Source: Microglena sp. YARC (taxonomy: Eukaryota > Chlorophyta > Chlorophyceae > Chlamydomonadales > Chlamydomonadaceae). From it: a stretch of 64,000 bases of DNA. The stretch is taken from positions 42,209,501-42,273,500 of the forward strand of contig CM039465.1 in assembly GCA_022414725.1 (NCBI GenBank), read 5' to 3'. The notes below the pieces were generated by a model, which worked only from the letters and a program-made list of their open reading frames with translations, was not told where the DNA came from and did not search any database. The position numbers and the translations under genes were made by a program. Below are positions 24,201-36,550 of the stretch, piece after piece (position 1 is the first letter of the stretch; every line of letters begins with the position of its first letter).

Positions 24201-24430
24201 ACCTACATTTGTAATACTATAAAAGTTTATATTAAAGGTCAAAAATACTATAAAAGGATAACATATTGGTGGTATATAATACTATATAAAGTTACACATA
24301 TTTGTATCTATTAAAGTGTATATATACATTTTTGTAATATATAAATAGGTCACTATTTATTTATCATGTTGTTTATAGCAAGTGTATATACACATGTATA
24401 CTGTATAGGACCTATATAAAGGTGCTAATT
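18265..24430. repeat. 96-bp AT-rich satellite (about 60 copies)
   Basis: The consensus unit is 96 bp, itself two related 48-bp halves that each begin taatactataaaag. One half continues gttgtattattacaagtgta, the other tttatattatcaaaaggtaa. Copies are clean around 20050-20460 and 22320-22700 and heavily disrupted by small indels elsewhere, which suggests consensus noise, age, or both. Each 96-bp unit contains caaaaggtaac (donor-like) and TATAAAAG. No coding. Confidence 0.92.
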
Positions 24431-24439
24431 ATTACAAGT

Positions 24440-25601
24440 GCTAAGTTTAAAGCACTTCTCTTTGCCTAAGTTTAAGCACACCAAATGTTTAGACTACGAT
24501 GGCTAAGTTCAAACATTTCCCTCCCACACCACAGGTTAGAATACTGTGCTTAGTTCAGACACTTCTCTCAAGCACCAAAAATTGTACTAACTAACTAACT
24601 AACTAACTAACTAATTCACTCACATAACATAACTAACTAACTAACTAACTTCAACTAAGTTGCATATGCCTACACTTAGTTCAGACACTTCTCTCCCGCA
24701 CCACAGGTTAGAATACAGTGCTAAGTTCAGACACTTATCTCCCGCACCGAAATGTGTACAAACTAACTAACTCACTCACTCACTCACTCACTCACTCACT
24801 CACTCACTCACTCACTCACTAACTAACTTACACTAAGTTCACATGACTACACTAAGTCCAGACACTTATCTCCCGCACCAAATGTAGGTTTGGTAAAACG
24901 TGGCGCCTGATGACCTGTACCCCCCCACACACACACACCACCACCACCACCACCATCACCACCACCCACCAAACACCAAACACACCACCCAACACCCAAC
25001 ACTCAACACCCACATTAATACCACCACTACCACACCAACCACCTACCACCGAACACACCACATTAACGCCACCATTATCACCACCACCACCACCCACTAT
25101 CACCCACCACATCACACCACCCACCACCAAACCACCACACCACTCACCACCACCACCACGACACCACCATCACCACACCACTATCACCACTATAACACCA
25201 CCACCATATCACCACCACACCACCACCCTCACCACCACCACCACCACCACCACCATCCACCACCACCACCACTACCACACCACCACCACCACCACCACCT
25301 ACACACCAACATTAACACCCAGGTTATAATGGCTTCAAGCAGCTGGAGCGTCTGCTGTCATTGTCTATGCCGCCAATTACACCAACCACCACCACCACCA
25401 CCACCATCTGCCCCCCACCCACACCACCACCACCACCACCCACCCTCACCACATTCACAACACAGCTCAGAATACTGTCCTAAGTTCAAACACGGCCCTC
25501 CCACACCACAGTTTAGAAAACTCTGCTAAGTTCAGACACTTCCCCTCCACCACCACCACCACCACACACAAAGCACACTTCACACTCCACACACAACACA
25601 G
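24440..25601 (+). repeat. Acceptor-side array of the first PA exon, with (CTAA)n, (CACT)n and (CAC)n
   Basis: The acceptor ccacaccacag/gttagaat recurs near 24534, 24705, 25464 and 25511, each followed by actgtgctaagttcagacac-like sequence and then the next pyrimidine tract. A longer copy after an acceptor at 25322 reproduces about 50 bases of the exon (GTTATAATGGCTTCAAGCAG onward) with errors. Simple repeats fill the gaps: (CTAA)n at 24590-24650, (CACT)n at 24770-24820 and CAC-rich sequence at 24930-25320. Confidence 0.75.
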
Positions 25602-25688
25602 GTTAGAATGGCTCAAGCGGCTGGAGCGTCTGCTGTCATCGTCTATGATAACACGTATGAAGGTCTTGTTATCATGGCCAAGCCGATT
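25602..25688 (+). CDS. Ligase exon: PA domain, part 1
   Basis: 29 codons, phase 0 at both ends. It reads [20 protein letters not shown], then GLVIMAKPI. The acceptor is cacaacacag and the donor gtgagtct. KVxxAQxAGAxAxIVxDN is the hallmark segment of PA domains in RNF13-like ligases and RMR receptors. Confidence 0.84.
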
Positions 25689-28600
25689 GTGAGTCTATCA
25701 GAGGGTGGAGTGGGGGTTGTGCTCTGCACCTTTGATCAGTAGAGCTTGTATGAGGGCCTTGTTAACGTGCCCAAGCCGATTGTGAGTCTATCAGTGGGTG
25801 GAGTGGGGGTTGTGCTCTGCCACCTTGATCCAAGCCGATTGGTAGTACATCAGTGGGTGGAGTGGGGGTTGTGCTCTGCTACCTTGATCAGTAGAGCTTG
25901 TATGAGGGCCTTGTTAACGTGCCCAAGCCGATTGTGAGTCTATCAGTGGGTGGAGTGGGGGTTGTGCTCTGCCACCTTGATCCAAGCCGATTGGTAGTAC
26001 ATCAGTGGGTGAGTGGGGTTGTGCTCTGCCACCTTGATCCAAGCCGATTGTGAGTCTATCAGTGGGTGGAGTGGGGGTTGTGCTCTGCACACTTGATCCA
26101 AGCCGATTGTGAGTCTATCAGTGGGTGGAGTGGGGGTTGTGCTCTGCCACCTTGATCCAAGCCGATTGGTAGTACATCAGTGGGTGGAGTGGGGGTTGTG
26201 CTCTGCCACCTTGATCCAAGCCGATTGTGAGTCTATCAGTGGGTGGAGTGGGGGTTGTGTGCTCTGCACCTTGATCCAAGCCGATTGTGAGTCTATCAGT
26301 GGGTGGAGTGGGGGTTGTGCTCTGCCACCTTGATCCAAGCCGATTGGTAGTACATCAGTGGGTGGAGTGGGGGTTGTGCTCTGCTACCTTGATCAGTAGA
26401 GCTTGTATGAGGGCCTTGTTAACGTGCCCAAGCCGATTGTGAGTCTATCAGTGGGTGGAGTGGGGGTTGTGCTCTGCCACCTTGATCCAAGCCGATTGGT
26501 AGTACATCAGTGGGTGGAGTGGGGGTTGTGCTCTGCCACCTTGATCAGTAGAGCTTGTATGAGGGCCTTGTTAACATGCCCAAGCCGATTGTGAGTCTAT
26601 CAGTGGGTGGAGTGGGGGTTGTGCTCTGCCACCTTGATCCAAGCCGATTGGTAGTACGTCAGTGGGTGGAGTGGGGGTTGTGCTCTGCTACCTTGATCAG
26701 TAGAGCTTGTATGAGGGCCTTGTTAACGTGCCCAAGCCGATTGTGAGTCTATCAGTGGGTGGAGTGGGGGTTGTGCTCTGCCACCTTGATCCAAGCCGAT
26801 TGGTAGTACATCAGTGGGTGGAGTGGGGGTTGTGCTCTGCTACCTTGATCAGTAGAGCTTGTATGAGGGCCTTGTTAACGTGCCCAAGCCGATTGTGAGT
26901 CTATCAGTGGGTGGAGTGGGGGTTGTGCTCTGCCACCTCGATCCAAGCCGATTGGTAGTACATCAGTGGGTGGAGTGGGGGTTGTGCTCTGCCACCTTGA
27001 TCCAAGCCGATTGTGAGTCTATCAGTGGGTGGAGTGGGGGTTGTGCTCTGCCACCTTGATCCAAGCCGATTGTGAGTCTATCAGTGGGTGGAGTGGGGGT
27101 TGTGCTCTGCCACCTTGATCCAAGCCGATTGGTAGTACATCAGTGGGTGGAGTGGGGGTTGTGCTCTGCTACCTTGATCAGTAGAGCTTGTATGAGGGCC
27201 TTGTTAACGTGCCCAAGCCAGTGCTAAGTACACGAGCTTATGCTGTCCATGATAATGCGTACGAAGGCCTTGTTATCGTGCCCAAGCCAGTGCTAAGTAC
27301 AAGAGCTTATGCTGTCCATGATAATGCGAAGGCCTTGTTATCGTGCCCAAGCCAGTGCGAAGTACAAGAGCTTATGCTGTCCATGATAATGCGTTACGAA
27401 GGCTTGTTATCGTGCCAAGCCAGGCTAAGTACAAGAGCTTATGCTGTCATGATAATGCGTACGAAGGCCTTCTTATCGTGCCCAAGCCAGTGCTAAGTAC
27501 AAGAGCTTATGCTGTCCATGATAATGCGTACGAAGGCCTTGTTATCGTGCCCAAGCCAGTGCTAAGTACAAGAGCTTATGCTGTCCATGATAATGCGTAC
27601 GAAGGCCTTGTTATCGTGCCCAAGCCAGTGCTAAGTACACGAGCTTATGCTGTCCATGATAATGCGTACGAAGGCCTTGTTATCGTGCCCAAGCCAGTGC
27701 TAAGTACAAGAGCTTATGCTGTCCATGATAATGCGTACGAAGGCCTTGTTATCGTGCCCAAGCCAGTGCTAAGTACAAGAGCTTATGCTGTCCATGATAA
27801 TGCGCACGAAGGCCTTGTTATCGTGCCCAAGCCAGTGCTAAGTACACGAGCTTATGCTGTCCATGATAATGCGTACGAAGGCCTTGTTATCGTGCCCAAG
27901 CCAGTGCTAAGTACACGAGCTTCTTGCTGTCCATGATAATGCGCACGAAGGCCTTGTTATCGTGCCCAAGCCAGTGCTAAGTACACGAGCTTATGCTGTC
28001 CATGATAATGCGTACGAAGGCCTTGTTATCGTGCCCAAGCCAGTGCTAAGTACACGAGCTTATGCTGTCCATGATAATGCGTACGAAGGCCTTGTTATCG
28101 TGCCCAAGCCAGTGCTAAGTACACAAGCTTATGCTGTCCATGATAATGCGTACGAAGGCCTTGTTATCGTGCCCAAGCCAGTGCTAAGTACACAAGCTTA
28201 TGCTGTCCATGATAATGCGTACGAAGGCGATTCTTAGTATAGAGGTAGGCAGTGGCATATCATATAGGGAACAGCAAATCACTAGATGTTGACCAACGAC
28301 GAGTATGATATCATACAAAAATCATATGATTTAATATCATATGATATGCCCAGGCCAAAGTTACCTAGACAGACTGCCAGCATTATATGATGTCATATGA
28401 TGTCCAAACCAAAGGCGAGTATGATATCATCTGATACCATACACATTGCATCACATGGATTTGTATATAAATGGTAGCTTTAGCCTAGTCAGACTGCTGG
28501 CATCATATGATAGCATACAAATTGCATCACATGGATTTGTATATAAATGGTATAGGGGGTGCCGAAATTAGCTTACCCTGTTTTGTCAATAATAAACTAA

Positions 28601-31558
28601 GGACGAAGAATTCGAATCCCGAACCCCACACTGCCTAGTTTCGAAAGTTAGTGCGCCAAGGCTGATGAGTATCTATAGGGAAATCTCCTTGGTGCTTGCG
28701 CGAGTGGTTGGTGGTGACGTAACTGTTGACATGTGGAGTGCTGCCAGTTGCGTATTTCGGGGCAGCGGCGAGATGTTGCATGCCATAGTCCTTGGATGCT
28801 GGAGCAATGCTAGGTGTTGCATGTTACATGAGTGTAGGGCTCGTGGCCTACCGCCTCATGACATGCCACACTAGAGCCTAGGGGGTTCTCCATGTGTATG
28901 AGATGTTCATGGGTGTGTGTTTTGTTGGGTGGAGGTGGTAATTCATGCATACTACATGGCCACAACAACATGGCTTGGCATTTGTCTTGAAATGTTTTCA
29001 TGCCCAGCTAGCACTAACCATGCTACCTGTCGACCATGTCAATCAAGACAAGCGTCCTGGGTTCCATGGGGTGGGTTCCAATTTTGGTCTTGTTTTGATG
29101 TGTTCCGACATTGTTTTTGTAATTGAGTCATCAGAAAGGGAGAGGAGCCTTCTTGATTTTGATTTTGGGTGGGGGTCAGGCATGTGCACATGGCACAGGG
29201 ACATGTATTACACCCATGCATAGTGTTATGTTCCACTTGAAAAATAAATGTGAAATATTATTGTAAGGGGTAAGTTAATTTTGGGACCCCCTATGAGCTA
29301 GAACGTAACAAAAACATGTATTTATGTCAAACCTTTTTTAGGTGTCTTCCACCTAGCATCTATTGTGTGTATCTTAACATTCTCTGAGGTTCTGAGCCTG
29401 CAAGTGTTGATGGCCCAACATAATGTCTGAACTCTGCCTATTGAGCATACACTTGTTCATAAAAGTCAAGCCTCTCTTTTGAGTTGCTGAACCCTACACC
29501 CAAAATTTTGAAAATCGGTTATAAATACCATCACACGTTTTATTAATCAGGTGATCTGTTTAAAATTAAGAGGCCCACCCAGCATATACTCCAACATGGT
29601 TTTAGATATAGGAATCATTGCACAAGCAAGATACTCTTTGTAGGACAGAGATGGAGTTCGGGAGTCACTAGAATGAGAGTCAACTTGGTTACACTTGGGG
29701 ATACTAGGTGGTTGTCACCAACAGGGAGTGGCAACACCAGTTGCAACATACTTATTTTACATTATGCCAACTGTGTTATACATACCACATATGGCAACTT
29801 CATGTTGCAATGGAGCTGACAATCTAAGCCCTACATCACTTATGACACACACACTAGGATAGGAATCTAGTGGTACTAGTATGTCATTATTTCCACAACA
29901 GAAACAGAAACCCAAGGTGCATGCTACTTGTCATTTCACATTATAGGTGCCCATGCCATCATAAAACAATAGCACAAATGGGAATTAACACACAAGGGGG
30001 GGGGTAGGCCATGCCCTAAGCCCATGTAGGTGAACCCACATGGTGGGCATCCCTACATAAACCATGCACATCCCTTGCATTGCAGGGGGCCAGTTGCCTA
30101 ATGGTGGGACCAACTGCCTAGTGGTGGGGCACCCATGCTCCACCACCTGCATGTATGGCCTCCATCCTATCATGGACCCCATCCACTAGCTTATCTATGC
30201 TGCTTTGCTTGATCTGAGACCAAGCCAGCTCTATCATGGCATACCACCCCTTTGGGGTCTTCTCTTTGGCACCCACCATGTTGTAGGCAAGCATGCCCCA
30301 CACATTCTCTATGATACTAAGATCCCAAGACTGAGGGGGGTACCCTTCGACCAATTTGATGCCTAGCTCATGCATGTGATCCTTGGAAATGCATGTGATC
30401 CTTGGAAATCATGCATGTGATCCTTGGAAATCATGTAGTGTGTTGCTTAGCATGGTCCATGACCACTTGTGGTACATGCCCACTCCCTGGGGGGTACCAG
30501 CCATCCAACTGCCCCTCCAACCAATCCAGGACCCCCTTGAAGAACACGGCATCAAAGGGCAGCTTGCTCTTGTGTTGCCTGGTTCCTAATGTGGGAGAAG
30601 GATTGAGCACTTGTGGCCCTTGCTCACTGCCCCATAGAACCTGAGCTGCCATGGGTTCTTGGGCATGGGCTTAGGGGGGCAATCTATGTCCTGCCCAGAC
30701 ATCTTCAGGTTTACACCATCCTCATAGTACAAGAACATGTCCTTTGCATCTACAAAGACCCACCTGCCCACATGGCAACCCTTGTTAGCATCACACAACC
30801 CTTGTTAGCATCACACAACCCTTGTTAGCATCACACAACCCTTGTTAGCATCACACCATGCCTCTCTCTTCTCTCTATTGTCCTCACTCAATTTCTTTTC
30901 CCCAGCGCATTCGCCGAAGACAAGAGGGCAATCTGCCGGACTTCAAAACACGGTGAAACGTGGATTTGCTAGCCTTGGTGTCGAACCTCTTGTAAGCTTT
31001 TCTGGCGATCTTCTTCACGACTGCACCCTTTCGAGCCCAGCCTTTGATCACACCGACCTGCTCAGTGTTGAAGATTCGCTTGCGCCCTCGCCCTGGCCTG
31101 CCTACCCACTTACCCACCCACCCACCTGCCTATCTACCTACCTACCTACCTACCTACCTACCTACCTACCTACCCACTTAACCACCCACCCACCTGCCTA
31201 TCTACCTACCTACCTACCTACCTACCTACCTACATACCTACCTACCTACCTACCCACTTAACACACCACCCACCTGCCTATCTACCTACCTACCTACTAC
31301 CTACCTACTGCCCTCTAAAACCACCCACCCGCCTTTTCTCTGTATTTATCTCCAGGACCACCCTAACCCGTTGATTCCTGCCGTGTTTGTGACCATGGGC
31401 TCTGGCCTAGTCCTAAAGAGGATGCTTGTAGTGGAAGACGTCGTTATGTTGACCATTGTCCCGGTAAGATATGGATTATCAACTCCATTAACTAACTAAC
31501 TAGCTAACTAACTAGTAAGAGATGGATTATCAACTCCATTAACTAACTAACTAACTAG

Positions 31559-31598
<40 letters not shown>

Positions 31599-31640
31599 GT
31601 TGACCATCGTCTCAGTAAGAGATGGATTATCCACTCCATG

Positions 31641-31686
<46 letters not shown>

Positions 31687-31732
31687 GTTGACCATCGTCC
31701 CGGTAAGAGATGGATGATGAACTCCATTAACC

Positions 31733-31766
<34 letters not shown>

Positions 31767-31818
31767 GTTGACCATCGTCCCGGTAAGAGATGGATGATGA
31801 ACTCCATTAACCAACTAG

Positions 31819-31866
<48 letters not shown>

Positions 31867-34800
31867 GTTGACCATCGTCCCGGTAAGAGATGGATGATGA
31901 ACTCCATTAACCAACTAGCTAGCTAACTAACTAACTAAGTAACTAACTAACTAACTATGTTGACCATCGTCCCGGTAAGAGATGGATGATGAACTCCATT
32001 AACCAACTAGCTAACTAACTAACTAACTAACTAACCAACTAACTAACTAACTAACTATGTTGACCATCGTCCTGGTAAGAGATGGATGATGAACTCCATT
32101 AACCAACTAGCTAGCTAACTAACTAACTAACTAACCAACTAACTAACTAACTAACTAACTATGTTGACCATCGTCCTGGTAAGAGATGGATGATGAACTC
32201 CATTAACCAACTAGCTAGCTAACTAACCAAACCAAACAGCTTGTATTGGAAGACGTTGTTATGCTGACCATAGTCCCGGTTAGATATGGGTGATAAACTC
32301 CATGAACTAACTAACCAACTAACCAACAACCAACCAACCCTGCTCATAGTGTAAGACGTTGTTATGTTGACCATAGCCCCGGTTAGAAATGGGTGATAAC
32401 TAACCAACCAACCAGGTTGTAGTGTAAGACATTGTTATGTTGACCATAGCCCCAGTAAGAGGTGGATGATGGACTCCATGAACCAACTAACTAACCAACC
32501 AACCAACCAACCAACCAACTGCCTGGCAAACACACTATCTAACTAACCAACTAACTAGCTAACTAACCAACCAACCAACTGCCTGTTAAAACACACAATC
32601 TAACTAACCAACCAACCAACCAACCAACCAACCAACCAACAGTCTGACAAACGCACTATCTAACTAACCAACTAACCAACCAACTTACTAACTAACTGCA
32701 ACTAACTAATTAAGTAAATATAATTTCAACAGGAGTCAGTCACGATGTGCATCATTGTACACGCATAGTTTTCTTTTACTCTTATTTTAATTTTGCACTT
32801 TTACACTTGCATTTTGTTTAATTGTGTTTAGTTTACACACGCACACATGTACACACACACATACACACACACCTCCCCCCCCACCCTACCCCACCCCACC
32901 CCACCCCACACACACATACACACACACATCTGACACACTACCTCCTCTCCCCCTGTATGTTGTAGTCTACCAATATACACACACACATACACACACATAC
33001 ATCTCACTCACATACATCTGACACACTGACACACACTCACACATACATACATCACAAACTCACATCTCTACTTTCATAGTTTTCCACATTTCTGACACAC
33101 TGTCTTCTCTCTCTGCACGTTGCAGTCTACCAACATACACACACATACACACGCATACACACACACACCCACACACAAAGACACACATGCACACACATAC
33201 ACACATATACACACATGCACACACATACACACACATACACACACATACACACACATACACACACACACAAACTCCCAACCCAGCCAACCCAGCCCAACCA
33301 ACCCAACCCAACCAACCCAACCAACCCAACCAAAACATCCTTCCCTCCCTGCATGTTGCAGTCTACCGATATAGAATGGCTCTCGATGTTGATGAGTGCC
33401 TTCTTGGCATTACTAGCATTCCTCTTAGTCATGCTTACATTGTATGGTGAGTTCCGTGTATGTGTATGGGTGTGTGTATGGGTGTATGGTATGGGTGTGT
33501 GTGTGTGAGTGCCTTCTTGGCATTACTAGCATTCCTCTTAGTCATGCTTACATTGTATGGTGAGTTCCGTGTATGTGTATGGGTGTGTGTATGGGTGTAT
33601 GGTATGGGTGTGTGTGTGTGAGTGCCTTCTTGGCATTACTAGCATTCCTCTTAGTCATGCTTACATTGTATGGTGAGTTCCGTGTATGTGTGTGTGTATG
33701 GGAGTGTATGTGTATGTGTGCGTGTGTGGGTGTATGTACATGTGTGTGTGTGTGAGTGCCTTCTTGGCATTACTAGCATTCCTCCTAGTCATGCTTACAT
33801 TGTATGGTGAGTTCCGTGTATGGGAGTGTATGGGAGTGTATGTGTATGGGTGTGTATGGGTGCGTGTGTGGGTGTATGTACATGTGTGTGTGTGTGAGTG
33901 CCTTCTTGGCATTACTAGCATTCTGCTTAGTCATGCTTACATTGTATGGTGAGTTCCGTGTATGTGTGTGTGTATGGGAGTGTATGTGTATGGGTGTGTA
34001 TGGGTGCGTGTGGGTGAATGTATATGTGTGTGTGTGTGTGTGTGCCTTCTTGGCATTACTAGCATTCCTCCTAGTCATGCTTACATTGTATGGTGAGTTC
34101 CGTGTATGTGTGTGTGTATGGGAGTGTATGTGTATGGGTGTGTATGGGTGCGTGTGTGGGTGTATGTACATGTGTGTGTGTGTGAGTGCCTTCTTGGCAT
34201 TACTAGCATTCCTCCTAGTCATGCTCACATTGTATGGTGAGTTCCGTGTATGTGTGTGTATGGGAGTGTATGTGTTTGGGTGTGTATGTGTGCGTGTGTG
34301 GGTGTATGTACATGTGTGTGTGTGTGAGTGCCTTCTTGGCATTACTAGCATTCCTCCTAGTCATGCTCACATTGTATGGTGAGTTCTGTGCATGTGTGTG
34401 TATGGGAGTGTACGTGTATGGGTGTGTATGTGTGCGTGTGTGTGTGAATGTATATGTGTGTGTGTGTGTGTGAGAGTGCCTTCTTGGCATTACTAGCATT
34501 CCTCTTTATCATGCTTACATTGTATGGTGAGTTCTGTGTATGTGTGTGTGTATGGGAGTGTATGTGTATGGGTGTGTATGTGTGCGTGTGTGGGTGAATG
34601 TATATGTGTGTGTGTGTGTGTGTGAGAGTGCCTTCTTGGCATTACTAGCATTCCTCCTAGTCATGCTCACATTGTATGGTGAGTTCTGTGCATGTGTGTG
34701 TATGGGAGTGTATGTGTATGGGTGTGTATGTGTGCGTGTGTGTGTGAATGTATATGTATGTGTGTGTGTATGGGTGTCATGCTTACATTGTATGGTGAGT

Positions 34801-36516
34801 TCTGTGTGTTTGTTTTACACAACCTGGCTATGGGTGAATGGGTGTGCGTGCACGTGTGTGTTTGGGTGTCATGCCCAAATTGAATAGTGACTTCCGTGTG
34901 TGTTTTACACAGTCTGGGTATGGGTGGGTGTATGTGTGTTTAGGTGTCATGCCGAAATTGAATGGTGAGTTCCGTGTGTGTTTTACACAGTCTGGGTATA
35001 GGTGTATGTGTGTGTGTTTGGGTGTCATGCCCAAATTGAATAGTGAGTTCCCTGTGTGTTTCACACAGTCTGAGTATGGGTGTGTGTGTGTGTGTGTATG
35101 GGTGTCATGCCCACATTGTATGGTGAGTTCCCTGTGTGTGTTTTACACAGTCTGGGCATGTGTGTGTGTGTGTGTTTGGGTGTCATGCCCAAATTGAATG
35201 GTGAGTTCCGTGTGTGTTTTGCACAGTCTGGGTATGAGTGTATGGGTGTCCGTGCATGTGTGTGTTTGGGTGTCATGCCCAAATTGAATGGTGACTTCCA
35301 TGTGTGTGTTTTACACAGTCTGGGCATGTGTGTGTGCATGGGTGTCATGCCCACATTGTATGGTGAGTTCCGTGTGTGTTTTACACAGTCTGGGCATGTG
35401 TGTGTGCATGGGTGTCATGCCCACATTGTATGGTGAGTTCCGTGTGTGTTTTACACAGTCTGGCTATGGGTGTGTGTATGTGTGTTTAGGTGTCATGCCC
35501 AAATTGTATGGCGAGTTCCGTGTGTGTTTTACACAGTCTGGCTATGAGTGTACGGGTGTGCGTGCATGTGTGTGTTTGGGCGCCATGCCCAAACTGTATG
35601 GCGAGTTCCGTGCGGTGTGCGTGCATGCGTGTGTTTTACACAGTCTGGCTATGAGTGTACGGGTGTGCGTGCATGTGTGTGTTTGGGCGCCATGCCCAAA
35701 CTGTATGGCGAGTTCCGTGCGGTGTGCGTGCATGTGTGTGTTTTACACAGTCTGGCTATGAGTGTACGGGTGTGCGTGCATGTGTGTGTTTGGGCGCCAT
35801 GCCCAAACTGTATGGCGAGTTCCGTGCGGTGTGCGTGCATGTGTGTGTTTTACACAGTCTGTGTATGGGTGTATGGGTGTGTGCGTGTGTTTCTTAACTC
35901 ATCATATTATGCAGTCGTGAGGCCCTGGAGTATAGTAATCCAACCAGACCCCCGTACCTGCCTACCTATTCACCTTTCTACTTTTTATCTATCTCATACA
36001 TGATAATTTATGTATTATTATTATTATCTATCTCATACATGATAATTTATGTATTATTATTATTATCTACATCATACATGATAATTTATGTATTATTATT
36101 ATTATCTATCTCATACATGATAATTTATGTATTATTATTATCTATCTCATACATGATAATTTATGTATTATTATTATTATTATCTATCTCATGCATGATA
36201 ATTTATGTATTATTATTATTATCTATCTCATACATGATAATTTATGTATTATTATTAATATCTATCTCATACATGATAATTTATGTATTATTATTATTAT
36301 TATCTATCTCATACAAGATAATTTATGTATTATTATTATTATCTATCTCATACATGATAATTTATGTATTATTATTATCTATCTCATACATGATAATTTA
36401 TGATTATTATTATTATTATTATAATTATCTATCTCATACATGATAATTATGTATTATTATATTATCTACTAGTACGGTAGCCCGTGTGGCCGGTGGCCAC
36501 ACCTACTCTCACGAAG

Positions 36517-36550
<34 letters not shown>

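Larger units (their letters stand above)
30118..31117 (-). pseudogene. Tc1/mariner-type DDE transposase, frame-broken
   Basis: Read from 31117 downward: an N-terminal helix-turn-helix region ([20 protein letters not shown], then [15 protein letters not shown]); a first catalytic Asp block [15 protein letters not shown] near 30770; a second Asp block [13 protein letters not shown] near 30440; and a third block [18 protein letters not shown] near 30320 carrying the Glu of the DDE triad, equivalent to SPDLNPIENvWg of Tc1/mariner enzymes. The pieces lie in different frames. Two tandem micro-duplications (30369-30435 and 30781-30856) contribute to the breaks. It sits in the ligase intron, antisense to the gene. 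No inverted repeats seen. Confidence 0.8.

Noticed and set aside
24852..25529. His/Thr/Pro-rich ORFs of 139-209 codons
   Set aside because: They translate a CAC-rich simple repeat and include several acceptor copies of the PA exon.
25689..28240. CRISPR array
   Set aside because: Regular 59-, 69- and 152-bp repeats, but no unique spacers, and the units derive from a eukaryotic exon and its donor.
28596..28620. tRNA B-box-like word (aattcgaatcccgaacccc)
   Set aside because: No matching A box, acceptor stem or anticodon arm around it. The same applies to agttcgaatcc at 59911.
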